A DNA stretch of 64,000 nt, taken from NCBI GenBank assembly GCA_013396995.1, contig VWZP01009943.1:124001-188000 (forward strand), read 5' to 3'. Below are positions 27,041-39,819 of this stretch, piece by piece; the stretch's first letter is position 1, and each line of letters opens with the position of its first letter. The notes beneath the pieces are model-generated. The model saw only the letters and a program-made list of their open reading frames with translations. It ran no database searches and was not told where the DNA came from. Position numbers and translations under genes: made by a program. The DNA is from Dicaeum eximium (taxonomy: Eukaryota; Chordata; Aves; Passeriformes; Dicaeidae).

Positions 27041-30000
27041 GAGCATTTCTTTCTTTGATCAGCTTTGATTATGACAGTTACCAGCTACATTCTCTGCAGT
27101 TTTGGTTTTTCTTTTTTCAGTTAAAGGCTTTTCAGGAGGAATTTCATTTGTACAGGCTGAAAACTGGAAGAAACCCTTGTCAGTTGACAATCACAGAATT
27201 TCCTGATCTTACATTATTCATTTTTAAACCATTATTGTGAAACTAGTTAAAGGACTTTGAAATGGAAAACCCCAGGCTTTACAGTTCTTCACTGCTTTTT
27301 ATCCAGTCATTACTCTCATCGGCATTTTCTACTTAGAAATAAATGCTTTCATTAAGAAGAAATAGATTTTTTTAGCTGACTACAATCTTTCATACAGCAA
27401 TTTTAATGTACACCTTTATTCTAAGAAGTGAGTTTCTTAAATAACATCTATTTGCTCTCTGAAAGCATGCTAACAGTCTTATACAACACACTCCATTAGC
27501 ATGGAAATGGATTTTTTGTGTATAATTTATTTTTCTGCTGCTGTATTACAATAGAGCTGCAGTTATCTAAGAAAGACTGGAAAATCCCTGTTGTACTTTA
27601 AAGTGTATAAGATTCCATCTTTTTTTTTTATTGTATTCCTAATATGTGTTCTAACGAACAACATATTTTGTAATAAGTGTAAGTGCATATGTACATCACT
27701 ACAGAAATGTATTTAAATTTTTCCCATTTTTGAAACATTTCAATAAATAAAAATGTTGCAGGGAGCATGTGCCTATACTAGAAAACTTTAGATTGATTAG
27801 TATAATATGTAAACATTTAGAAATAATATTCCAGGAATTATGAGAGAATAAAAAAAGAGTAGGTAGGAATGAGAATATTATTGTGTTCACCTGGAGCTTT
27901 TTATTGCTAATACGAGTCATTCAAAATATACATCATGGAAAACAGTTGACAGCAAGTATGTAGCTACATAACCAAAGGACGTTATTTCTTTAATGAGATT
28001 GCTGAAAATAATTCCTAAATCAAATTTGACTTCATATGGCACAACACTTGGTTCTAACCTTAGCACAGAATCCTACCCAAAAAAAATTGTGTTGAGAAAA
28101 AAAATTACTGAGCAACTGAGCTTTTCTAGCAGTGATCTTTGATACTGGGGTGAAATCCTGAATGCTGAAGTTGAACCAGATGCAGTTTTGGACACTTTAG
28201 AATTTTCAGTATACAGCAGTATGCCAACTCAGTCCTTTTTGTGGCTGGTTTTCTGTGTCACAGACAATAGATAAGTCTACCATGGTTTGATAACAAAAGG
28301 ATTTCTACTTACCAACTTATTCCACTTCAAGACCAACATAATAAGTCTTGCTGGGATCTATTTGGGCCTAGAAGCCATGGATATAAATTGGACATGTTGA
28401 GGAAGCCAGACAGGGCATGAATTTTTATGCAGAACATTCACTATATGTCTAAACAAAACAAAACATGTTCTACTACTGAAAAAAAAGGATTAAAAGGATA
28501 ACTTTTTCTCTTCACGATGCTGGTTAACTCAATACTCTGTCTGCATGAGTTAGGCTAATTGCACCAGGCCCTCAACAGGCAAAATGTGTGACTAAGCAAG
28601 GTTCATGAGGACAGAGCACCTGGCTGTTCAGCTGTCCCTTGCTGTCATCTTGCTGCCCAGGACTCTCAAATTCCTATGCCTTTTATGTTTGTCTTATAGA
28701 CATCTACAATTCTTAACTTGTGACAAAAAAAGAGGGGATTTTGGCATTTTGCATGTGAAATATTCTTGAAATATCTGTAGGAAAAAAAATTCTTCTTTAT
28801 TACAAAAAATTTTCCTCTCTGAAGAGCTGTCGGTTTGTAAACAGTTCACTGCTTAAATCTGCCATGTACTGAGGGGGCACTCCCACCTACCTCACTTCAT
28901 GCAGCAATTATGATAAGCTAGATTGCTTCAGAGCTTTCCAGCAGATAAGGCTGTATCTGAGGATTAACATCTGTGAGATATAGATATTTCCTGAAGATGT
29001 GTAAAATTAATACATACCATAGCATAAAAGAGACCTCCAAATACCTGGCCTAACTGTAAACAAACCTTTTGACATTGAGGTTTCTTATAGTAAACAAGAC
29101 TTTCCCCACTGTTTAATGGAACAACCTACTGCATAATGTCTGCTGAGAGCTTTGTGTAGGATTTAATAAAAGCAAAACAGACTCCATCTCTATGCAATGC
29201 TCAGCAGCTGGTAGAAGGAAAGTGTTCCAGAATGGTCTGTGTTTGCAGACCTTCCTGATATTTCTATTTCTGATACACATAAAGTTGCATATATCATGTT
29301 CATGCCACAGGCACTCTTAGGAGATGGAGCCAGAAACACTCTCTCAAGCTTTATATTCCAAGATGAGATAAAACAACTCAATTCCCAACATCTTGTACAA
29401 GCTTGCAAGGTCAGGAAGATTATGAGTTGTATGCTGCTGTGAGAGCTGCTTATGTTAAAGGTGCTTTTTATGGCAATATGGATTCTTCATTTTCTGTTCA
29501 CAGAGAATAGATTCATAGAAGCAGAAGGTAAAAAAAAATGAAGTTAGCAGTCCTATTGATCAATATTTTTCTTTGCTCATTCTGCACCTTTAAAATTTAA
29601 TACCCTTCAGTTTGCTCACTTTTAACTGTATGCAAATTGGTAAGAGACAGAGGCAAATGTAAAAATTGTTTGTTGTTCTCTAACCAGTGCAGCAGACTGT
29701 ACAAGCCATGGCACACAGCTTTTCAGTTCAATTCTCTATGCAGCTGCACCCTCTTCAGCGCAATGTGGTTTGAGACTTAGAAGCAAAATAAATATTAGTT
29801 TCAGTAGAGCATCGCCTTCAGCAACTTCAGAGCATGGGAACCATCTTACAAAGGAGAATGTGAGTTTTCTTCAGACACAGAGCAGGAATATCATCAGAGA
29901 AAAATCAGGACTGAGGGTTTTGGTGGGATAGAGTCATCTCTATCAATGATGTCCAAGAAAGAGAAAGAGAAGACAGAGACTGTCTCAAATGTCTCTGGAT

Positions 30001-31171
30001 CCAGTTTTCTCTCCTTCCAGGTCCAAGATGGCTAGTTCTTCACCCATGACTTTACCACTGCCAACAGAGCCTGGAAGGGATCAGTAGCTAGGGTTCAGCT
30101 TTTCAAGTGTGCTGCTTTCTCTCACCACATAACCAACTGAAGTCTCTGCTCTAGGCAGCAGCAGTTCACCCCAGAGACACCTAATTCTGCCACATCAGCA
30201 CATGCACAGTCAGGATGTGTGCCTGTGCCCTCACAAAGGATGACAACATGAGAGAGAAGCTCAGCAGAAACCCTGGGAAGAGCCATCCCTTCTCCATCCC
30301 TTTCCTCTAGAGCTTAGACACTGGAGTGAAGAGCATCTGCAAGAGAAAGTAAAGCTATTCTTTGCCTGCAAAATCAAAAGGCAGAAACTCTTTAGCCTTT
30401 TGTCATATTCTCCAGCCACTCCATGTCCCAAAGATGGAGCAGTGCAGATTGTTAAGCAAATGGCTGCAAACAGCCCCTTAAAGATGAGGTGCTTCCCAAA
30501 CCAACCCAAAGATACTGAGACTGTTTTCAGTACAACCTTGCAGGCTAGCCATTAGTGACTTAGAAGGTCTGTGGTGATTAACACATCTTTACTGTTTCAG
30601 TGCAGGGCGTTGTAGTAGTTGCTTCTAATAAGGCTTCAAAGTGGCTTTTTTGCCATGTACTCCCTTGACTGAGAGTCCTCTGCTACACCTGACAAAGGTG
30701 GAAGGCCTCTCCAGGCAGTTCATGCCAGATCTGATGTTGTGTTTACAACACCATCGTACTCAGAACTGTCAGCAGTGCTGCCAGCAGCTCTGTGGCAATG
30801 GTGGGAAGTGTCCACAGGAAGCAATGGAAGAAATCTCTAGCCTGGAAGTTGGCAGCCTCAGCAGTGTTGTAGTGGTGACGGTCAGAGAGGATGAAGACAC
30901 TCACCTTTTGAAAGTGTTACTTCAGAAAGACAAAGAGAGAAAAGCAAATTTGAAATACAAGGACTTCATAAATAGATGAAGACAATAGCAACAAAAAGAG
31001 AGCATTCATTTCTGAGAGGTATGAGGACCAGGTCTTTGCTTCTCAAAATCATCATATCTCCATAGATTTCAGGGAAACTACATTGATTTACCTCTGCTGG
31101 GTGCCTAGTTGTTTCTAAGTTGTTTCTACAGTAGAAGGCTTAATAAACACATGCATTGCATTCTCACCCTG

Positions 31172-31208
31172 TATTATTAATTATTAATTATTAATAATAA
31201 ATTATTAA
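31172..31208. repeat. ATTA-rich simple repeat
   Basis: Alternating TTA, ATTA and TAA units form an imperfect repeat that is partly self-complementary. Confidence 0.85.
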
Positions 31209-32365
31209 AGTTCCCTTTATATCAGTGGAACTACAACAGACAAAAGTCAGGCTCAACTATACCTAATAACATTCACTGAGTGCTTACTGAGCTTTTGTGT
31301 CTCAGCTTCCCTACATATGCACTCTCATTCCTTTAAGTACTTTCAGGAACTGGGCTCCCTACATGCAAGGGGCCTAAGTTTGTCTGCAAAAGACATTTTA
31401 GGATTTTTATGGAAATTTGGTATAGAAGAGATGTTGTTATTTACCCATGCAAATATAAATGTATCTCTTCCATCTAGAACACCCTGATGATTGAAGAAGG
31501 TGTTATTTGCATTTAATTCATTGTGCCTGATGTAGAATTAAAGAAAACAAAAAACATAACAGCCCATTTGTCAAAATGTAATCTAGTTTATGGCTGTCAA
31601 AGTTTGGAAGCAAAAGGCTACTTGCAGAGGTGCCTGGGCTGAAATTTTCACCCTTCATGATTTTATGTAAGCCTGAACCGCATTAATTTCTCCATATCAC
31701 CTCACAGATACATCTTCAAGAGTAAGGATCATTTCTATAAACTTATGCTGTGCTCTGCTTTGAAATATTACCTCAGGAAGTCACTCATATATTGATTTCT
31801 GAAGTTGCTGGTTTTAGAAAGATGAGAATTCTAATCCATCTGCTGAATGTTACTCTGCTGAAGATTAAACAGCTGTCATGCCCACTCCTCAAAATAAAAA
31901 AAAGAAAAAAAAAGAAAATATTAGTGTGTTGGTGGATTAAAGAAGGTCTATTTTCAGACATAAGCAAAAGACAACAAGGTGTGCTATCTTCTATGTCAGT
32001 GTCAACTTCTGAAGCTTTAAAGACCTCTTCTATCTACAAAGAACAGAATGGAGAAAAAAAAAACAACTGCGAGATATCCCTACCTATAAAAATCAGAAAC
32101 ACATCACTCAAAGCAAAAGAAGGGCTTCCTGCACCCTGCTCAGAGGTACAGACTTTTAGCCCACTTAAACTCACCCTCTTCTATTCTGAAAACAGGAATG
32201 TGTTTTCTTGGTAATGTTTTGGTACCTTAGGGGGCCAGCAAAGGGGGCATCTGTGAGAAGTTACCACATGTCTGGTGGATTCAAGGCCAGCCAGCTCCAA
32301 GGAAGACCCACTACTGTCCAAAGCTGGGCCCATCAGCAACAGTGATAGAGCCTCTGGGATGACAG

Positions 32366-32372
32366 ATTTAAG
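32366..32372 (+). promoter_or_regulatory. TATA-like box of the GC-rich LTR
   Basis: atttaag follows 'gcctctgggatgacag', at the position where the family carries its core promoter. The same region is missing from the related copy at 59192-59773. Function is inferred from position only. Confidence 0.45.
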
Positions 32373-32540
32373 AAGGGAAAAAAAGCACTAGGCAGCAGCA
32401 GCTGGGAGAGAGGGGTGAAAGTATGTGAGAGGAGCAGCCCTGAGGAGCCCAGGGTCAGTGAAAAAGGAGGGGGAGAGGAAGCCAGGGCTGACTCCCCGTC
32501 AGCCCCAGGTTGAAGACCCTGGTGAGGAAGGGTGTCCCTC

Positions 32541-32807
32541 TGCAGCCCATGGAAATCCATGGGGGAGCAGAAATCCACCTGCAGCCTGAGAAGGACTCTA
32601 TGCCAGAGCAGGATGCCTGAAGGAAGCTGTGATCCCATGGGAACCCCACAATGGAGGAGGCTCCTGGCAGAACACGTGGCCCCACAGAGAGAGGAGCCCA
32701 GGCTGGGCAGCTTTGCTGGCAGGACTTGTGACCTCACAGAGGACCCACACTGGATGAGTCTATTCCTGAAGGACTGCACTGCATGGAAGGGACCCCTGGA
32801 GCAGGGG
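32541..32807 (+). repeat. Minisatellite-like array inside the LTR
   Basis: About six degenerate units of 40-55 bases recur. Each begins near 'gcagccc/gcaggac' and ends near 'ggagcag' (for example at 32541, 32580, 32618, 32663, 32715 and 32768). The unit reads roughly as 'ctg(c/t)g(a/c)cc...tggga...cccacactggagcag'. Unit number may vary between copies of the family. Confidence 0.65.
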
Positions 32808-32935
32808 ATTAGTGTGAGGAGTCCTCCCCCTGAGGAGGGAGGAGTGACAGAAACAGCATGTGGTGACCACAGCCCTTACTCCCTGTCCCCCTGAAAGGCT
32901 GGGGGATGGAGGGAGAGAATAAAGAGAGCAAAATA

Positions 32936-35900
32936 TCACACCTTTAGCCTCCAGGATTAGACACAGGAGAAAAGATATCAGTTTATTATATCTATGCATT
33001 ATTTCAAAGGTATATGTTCAGTTTTCTACAAATTCTGCTGCATGTAACAGAGGTAGCAGTTCAAGGGATGTGAGAGCATATGTAACTACGTGATCATGCA
33101 TTAATGCTTTGGGAAGACTGTATATGAAGTTAGCATTAACCTGAACATGTTTCGTTCTCTTAATTTAACCTTCAAATGGGTAGATTTAATATATCCAACT
33201 TTTTCAACTTCTTCTAAGGTCCTTGAGACCTTAAGAAACCTCAATAGGCTTCTTGTACACAGAGGAGAAACTCTTATGACCCCTCTAAGTCACGAGCTGC
33301 TTTTCTTTCCATCAGATTATGCTGAATAAATTGTTCTCTGTTTTAACATGAATAAGTTTAATAGTTTCAGTGGCACTGCACCGAATGTAGAATGTAGTTT
33401 TATAATTTAAACTGCAATTATATTTTTTTAATATGAGATAAAAATCCAAGGAAAGGTGAAATCCTTATGTCTTTTGATTTTTATTTTTTTTCCTCATTGG
33501 TTCAAGACTAGAGAATACTTCAAATTGTAATTATATTGTAAGGCACTTGAACATTTCTATTGCATGAAAAGACAGCAACTCATCTCTCCTAATTATAGAA
33601 AGTTTGCATTCAAGTGTGCTGTAGTTATGCATTTTATAATTAATCTTTTAGAGTTTAAATTTCTGGTTTTATTCTGCCTTTGAATATGAAAAGCTCCCAA
33701 ATAACACAATACTCAAGTAAATTTTCTTTAGATACTAACACCCTCTCCTTAAAGTTCACTAATGTGAATTCTGCTTCAGGAGTAAATCTGACCTTTCCCA
33801 CTTTCATACCCAGAGCAAGCAGACAATAGAGAAATAGCAGACAATAAACCCTCAGGAGCAGTTAAGAGTCATCCAAGAGGGACTTGTGAACATCCCATTT
33901 TGTACTATTGCAGGGGAAACAAACTTTCCCTTGTCATCAACACATGAAACTGCTCCTGCCTTCCAAAGTTCACTCATGAATTTTAGGATGAGAGTGAGAC
34001 CAGGTGGAAGGCTTCCTACCCTCTGGATGCATCACAGGCAGAACCGGGGACAGCCCGAAGGCATCTGTGAATTGTGGGCTTCCTGATCTTATTTTCTTAA
34101 TTGTGTTCTTATTTTCTTCTGCTGGTCCACACTGAGAACCTTTTAGCTCAGTGTATGAGCAGCAATATGTTCCTTAAGGTCATTAGAATTACAGAACTTG
34201 ATGCCATCAAAGTTTGTATTTAGATATGTTTACTTTAAGTACTTCAAGATTATCCTTGAGATAATCTTCCCAATGTTTCAGCCACCCAGTTCTGTATCTT
34301 TGTCTTTCTATCAAAACAATGAGATGCTTCCCTCAGGCACATGAACTCCATGACATTGCTTTCTCATCTGAGATATGATTAGAGTGTCAATGTCAAAGCT
34401 TTTACAAATCTGCACAGCTTCAGTTCTATTTATTTTGCCACTTGACATAAGGAATTTGCTGAAAACGGGATAGGTGAAAATAAATGAGGCATTTACGTAG
34501 TAATCTGTCCAAATCTTGAAGCCATAAAACTGTGACAACAGCAGCATAATATTCTCATTCAAAACCCAATTTTGAACTCAGTGGCTGGATCCATAATTTA
34601 CCAAAATGTTGCTAGCCAAGTTGATACACTTGGTGATATCATCAGCAATCACCACATTTCATTACCAAGATAACAAAACTTGCTGGCAACCTGTATCACA
34701 CGTTATCAGTGGACACTATGGGGGACTTTTACCAAGTTACTCTGTCCTGTGGGATGCACAATTTCCAGGCCTTGGGCTTTTTCTATAGACTGTGAGGTCA
34801 CTGTGCTTTGTAGAAACGCTATCGGTGGTCAATGGGATACCTGCAGATTTTTTTGCATTTACAGGTTTCAAGGATATGGAATAACACTTGCTGAAAACTG
34901 ACCTTAAATTTGCCCCATCAACATGGCATCACTCATACTGCTAGGGCCATTATGAACTTAGTTTAACTTATTTGAAAAAGCACAAAATATTTCAGCAAAT
35001 ATCTTTGCCTGATGAAACAAAACCTTCTTTCTCATAAAATGGAATTGGATATTTCTAATTTACTAATTGGCAGACAAAAGGACTGTTCACAAAACAGAGC
35101 ATTTAATAGAATCATAGACTTTTAGCAGAATTATGAAAGATTAGGTAAAAAATTTGGTTCTCCTCAAGATCCAGTAAAAACAGACAGTCATGGCATAGTC
35201 AGAATGGAATCCATGTTAACTTCTACGTTTTTCACCTCTGCAATTTCACTAGGAAAACAATTTAACAGAGTTGGCATGCACCATTCCAACAGCTGCTGTA
35301 TTCTATCACTCATCTGAAACTGATAATCTCCCTCTTTCATAAGCTAACCAACCAGATAGACCATTTTTTGGCAAAGGACAAGGAAGAGACAGAGGGGGTA
35401 TTTGCTTAGTCATTCCAAACTAGTCCAGTTTAATTTCTGTCAAAACAGACTTTATTTTGCTACCAGTGTTCCAGAATGTGTAATGCCCTGGTGTGCACAC
35501 AGGGTCTATATTCTTTGTTCAGAGTCACATAACCCTCAGCCTTGAGTCATCTATCCTGTAGCGTGCAGTGTCATTAATCTACAATATTTGCATTGGGAAA
35601 AAACCTAATCAGATATAGATTAAAAACTAAAAAATCAGTATTCAGATTTCCTCTAATGTAAAGGGATATTTGCAAAAGATATTGTTTGCAAGCCTTCTGT
35701 CTCAGATGATCATATGTTTCTGATTGAGCTTTATCCTATGGAATTCAAGCGCTAGAAATAAAAGAATGATTTCCTGTCCTGCTGAAATAGGATGAAAAAA
35801 TGTTCAGTGTGAAATCACCTTAATGCCTGAATCCCATTCTCAACATAATGTTTTTTTCTTCCTGTACATTAATGTCAATGAGACTGTGGACTTATATTTT

Positions 35901-36187
35901 TGTGTTCTAAATAAAACTTCATTGTATAACGGAGTGCTTTCAGAAAGCTATTAAAAATACATTTCACTTTAAAATAAATGTTATTAATAACCTTTTTTTT
36001 TTTCATTTTAATCTCATTGTAAAGCAAATAGTTCAACATAATTAATGCAAAAATGTGAAAAGTTACAAGCTTATTGTTTTGTTTCTAAAAGCAGTACCAT
36101 GGTCTTGCTTGTCAGTATAAGGAGACAGGTAAAATGGCATGCTGTAGGAGGAAACAGGAGGTCTGGCTCACATACTTGGCAAGAAAA

Positions 36188-36192
<5 letters not shown>
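32936..36192. other. AT-rich noncoding DNA
   Basis: No gene is recognised. On the minus strand at 34311-34640 one frame stays open for about 108 codons except for a single stop (see findings). Nothing else stands out. Confidence 0.55.

Positions 36193-36228
<36 letters not shown>
36193..36228. repeat. (TA)18 microsatellite
   Basis: Eighteen uninterrupted TA units. The tract is self-complementary and likely polymorphic. Confidence 0.95.
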
Positions 36229-36231
<3 letters not shown>

Positions 36232-39200
36232 GAAATTTCACTTTTATCTGACCAATGGTAGTCAAAGTGCTATAAAGCAGAGAGGTGCAGTAAAGTAAAA
36301 GCTGTAATGCACAAGCAGTTTGCTTGTTTCTTAATCTTCCCTACATTTTATATTTATTTGCACTTGTCTATTCTTATATTAACTCACTATCCAACTCTAA
36401 ATCCCAGATAAACACTAGTAACAGATGTTCAACATCTTGCAGGTCAAATTCCCAATACCAGAAAAAATACTGACAGGATTTCAGTGTTTTTTCATGTGTA
36501 ACCCTTTTATACAAGTCCTGGAACAGAGATGGAAGGAAACAGCACTCAAGTAATCCTCTTTCAGAAATCAAAGCAAAACATTTCTATCTGACTTCGCCTC
36601 AGTGGGTAAATTATGACTTGGGAACAGAGTTTAGCTAGCAATCAAACTGTGGTGCAAAGTTGTTTACTGAACATACAGTTTCTTCTATCCAGAAATTTGT
36701 GTAATGCTACTTACAAGAATACAACTTTTCTTGTAAAGAAGACAGTGGTTACACACCTACAAATAGGAATTCAGACACCAACCTGTAAAGTCTCCCAGAA
36801 CTAGTATATTTTCAAATGACTCCACAGAATGAATTGGATAAAGTGCAATTTCTTGGGAGAATAAATACTAGTACACATTTGGAATACATCTGTTACTCCT
36901 GTTTGAGTTTTAATACAAGTACCCTGTCAAAATTTGAATATGGATATTTAGCTTGGAGTAGCAAAATGAGCTCTGGAATAAATAGAATTACTGGTATTTT
37001 CAAATAGTTTGTTTTCTTTAATTGCTTTGCATTTGAGCTATTATACTCTGTACAGTCTAAACAGAAGAAAAAGTCCTGAAGCATTGCAAAGGAAAAGAAA
37101 AACAGTGCATGTTTTATGTACTAGCAGTCTTCCAGATAAACCAAAGTATTAGCAGTCCCTTCATTTGTAATGAGAAAAGAATGATTTAAGTAAAATACTG
37201 TTTAATAGATTCTGTGAATGAGAAAATATGTATTTGATAAAAATCTTTATAATATAAAAATTATTTCCGTGTGCAGTTAACCAAGAGGTGCATGCCTTTT
37301 TTTTTTTTTTTTTTTTAATGCAGGTATATTGCTTGTTCATTCAGAAACTCATCCAGTTCCACTTCTCTGGTTTACTATATAAGAAATCATTCTCAACACT
37401 GTGTTTGCCAGAAAGGCCCGCAGAGAGTGGCCTCTTGAACATAAGTCTTCTAATGAGTTGTTTACCTACAAATAGTTGCATATCACTAATTTAGCGATGC
37501 TGGTTTTATTTGTAAAAGCTTATTTCATGGACACGATCACAAAGAATAATTTTTTTTAAATTTCATTTATTATTTTTCATTAAAATTCTTAACCCATACA
37601 ATATTTATTCAATATATGAATATTTCATTTATTCTTTCTTTCTTTAACAATATTAATTTATACAAGAATGGCATTGCTTAATATAGCAGATATCATTTCT
37701 CCACAGAGAGATTTTTAAACTAAATACATACATTTTCATTTATTCAATTTGACAACCTAGTGACATTCCAGTGACAAAGGAAGTTAACATCATGAATATT
37801 TTTTATATGCCCCGCAATATTGTCCGCCATCCATAACAGAGCATTGAGCATTGATTTTGAGCACTTGTAGCCCAGGGATACATATTTTTCAAAGAAACTA
37901 CTTGGTCATGTTGAATAATTTCCATTCTACCTACAGTATCTGATTTGCTTTAGAGGCACTTACAGCTCTGTCAGTAAAACTGAGATTGATTAGGACCACA
38001 GCAAAGGAATACATAAGGCATGAAACTCTGTTATACACCGAGTCTTAAATCTTTTTATCGTTCAGGTTGGGGTTTTTAACTTAATTCATTTTCATCTAGA
38101 AAAAAAATCAAAACAATCCATACAAGACCTCTCTTAACCCTTGTCTCAGTCTGCTCTCCAATTAATTCCTTCTCCAAAAATGTACCCAGCTGACTTTTCA
38201 GTCAATTCAAACTTCTTGTTAGAGTTCAAATCCTTGGCATGTTCTATATCTCAACAGTATGTTCATAGACTGACTTACAGGTCAATGTCCTATTTAACTA
38301 CACTCAGAGAATGTTTTGGTTTTGACCTAGCCACTATTACAAGCTCTGCATTTCTGACCAGCCTATTCTCTTTCTCTGAGAATTTAAATGGCTTTATGAC
38401 ATTCCAATTGGTCACTATCTAATTCCAATCATGAAAGGCAAAATCTGTCAAACAAGGTAATTTGCCTTTAAAAAAAAAAACAACCAAACCTGCTGCACTT
38501 TTCTTGAATAATTTTGTATAGGTAAAGCCAAGAAATGGGAACATATAAAATAATAAATCAAGGAATCTTGACCTGAAATAGTATATACACTAGAAGACAG
38601 GGACTGCCTTGTTTAAGCAAGGTATTCATCAATGTGCTTTTTATCCCCCATCATGTTCCAACTGTGCTCTAAATCTCAGCTTGATTTGCTGCATGCACCA
38701 TATGGATTTCAACTTTGCAGCATTTTCTTTTATGATACAGCAATACTGAGATTAAGAATATCTATTTAGGTCCATCATGTAGCTATATAATTATGTTTTC
38801 TTACATGGATACACAAGAATTAAATTTCAAAATGCAGTATTGTAATATATTGTGAGAAGAAAATCCTGAGACAATGGAGTATATTTTTATTTTGTTAAGA
38901 ATTATTATTTATATTATACAAAAGGGTGGTTATTTTTTCTACAAAGGTGAACTACATAATAGAGATCTTGGAAAATTCAAAAGAAATGTTTTGAAGACTA
39001 TGAAGAAAAGGAGCACATATGAAAAGGAAAGGTGAGCAGCTAAGCAACAGAGTGAAAACTAGGAAAAGTGAGAATAAAATTTTTTAAATGTAAGAGAGGA
39101 TTTTTCACCATTTCCAGTGAGAAGGAAATTTTATGATGATCAAATTGATCAGTACTGTTAAAATAAGAATTATGGACTGTGACTAGAAAAAAGAAAAAAC

Positions 39201-39776
39201 TAACAGAAAGATTGCTAAAACAAAACAATTAGAGCTAAATATGAGTGTAAGAAGTTCAAAAGCTTTACATTATTGAAAAGTGTTTGCTGATTGAATTGCC
39301 ATATTGTTTTCTTTCCAAACAGGGATTGAGTTATTGGAGCTATGTATTCCAAATAAACTTAGATGAATCACTCACAGCAGTAGCTACCCTCATGACACTT
39401 ATGCTTCTTGGCATACTTCTACAAACTCTTTCCCTGCCAGTTTTCACAATGTAATTTGTGTCATCTGAAGAAAAATTGTCACCTGAATTGAAAAGTACTT
39501 CCAACCCTTCATTGCTTTTTGAAAAAGTACTAATTTTCCTGAGACTCTTCCCAGGCAGTTTTAATTAACTAAGACCAATGCAATCTTAGACACTAACTAA
39601 CCTTTGGACAATCTGGACATTGTCCAGTTCAGTGCACTTCGAAAATCTCATTCTTCCATAGCTAATTCTTCTCATGTTAAATAGGAAGATGTTTATTAAT
39701 TAAAGTCTTGTAGCACTTGAAACTTTTTGTGAATGTAGCTTTTCATTCCTTAGACACCTACAGGATTAAGTAACGT
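36229..39776. other. AT-rich noncoding DNA
   Basis: No gene is recognised. A run of 20 T lies at 37297-37316 and AT-rich low-complexity sequence spans about 37550-37660. Confidence 0.55.
37297..37316. repeat. Poly-T run (20 bases)
   Basis: Twenty consecutive T. It could be the poly(A) of a minus-strand retroposed copy, but the sequence to its right matches no element I recognise. Confidence 0.85.
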
Positions 39777-39819
39777 GGGTGTGTGAGGGGTGTGTGTGTG
39801 TGTGTGTGAGAGAGAGAGG
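39777..39819. repeat. (GT)n-(GA)n microsatellite
   Basis: GT units with one GAGG interruption are followed by GA units. Confidence 0.92.

Larger units (their letters stand above)
25406..32214. other. AT-rich noncoding DNA
   Basis: No gene or interspersed repeat is recognised. It contains a (CA)12 repeat at 27017-27040 and an ATTA-rich tract at 31172-31208. Slightly GC-richer patches at about 29700-30500 and 30640-30900 could be old repeats but match nothing I know. A 154-codon open frame (31750-32214) is the longest in the window. It is lysine-rich around an A-tract, has no recognised domain and runs up to the LTR boundary. Confidence 0.55.
32215..32935 (+). mobile_element. LTR of a GC-rich avian endogenous retrovirus family (plus strand, 3'-truncated)
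   Basis: The block stands out from its AT-rich surroundings. It opens with TGTTTTGGTACC and has the order typical, from memory, of a common avian LTR family: 'gccagccagctccaagg', 'gcccatcagcaac', 'gcctctgggatgacagatttaag' with a TATA-like box, then a GC-rich repeated region, then 'tgtgaggagtcctccccctgaggag'. It stops near 'ggctgggggatgg', before the U5 part that the related copy at 59192-59773 retains. Start and end are therefore approximate. No target duplication was found. Open frames of 120 codons (plus) and 148 codons (minus) inside it come from its GC content, not from a viral gene. Confidence 0.75.

Noticed and set aside
30641..30979. 112-codon plus-strand open frame with CQQCCQQLC
   Set aside because: The cysteine/glutamine stretch comes from a cag/tgc-rich patch; no domain is recognisable.
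31750..32214. 154-codon plus-strand open frame, the longest in the window
   Set aside because: No recognised domain. It includes a lysine run produced by an A-tract and ends near the LTR start. A frame of this length is only mildly unlikely by chance in 64 kb on six frames.
32333..32894. Open frames of 148 codons (minus) and 120 codons (plus)
   Set aside because: They lie inside the GC-rich LTR, whose low stop-codon density opens frames on both strands. They show no gag, pol or env motifs.
32918..32923. AATAAA near the end of the plus-strand GC-rich LTR
   Set aside because: The related copy reads 'gagaatttggg' at the equivalent position, so this hexamer is a local mutation. The family's own signal lies further downstream and is lost here.
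35105..35130. 'atagaatcatagac' resembling a CR1 octamer tail
   Set aside because: The sequence that follows does not continue as a CR1 3' end, so the match is too short to call.
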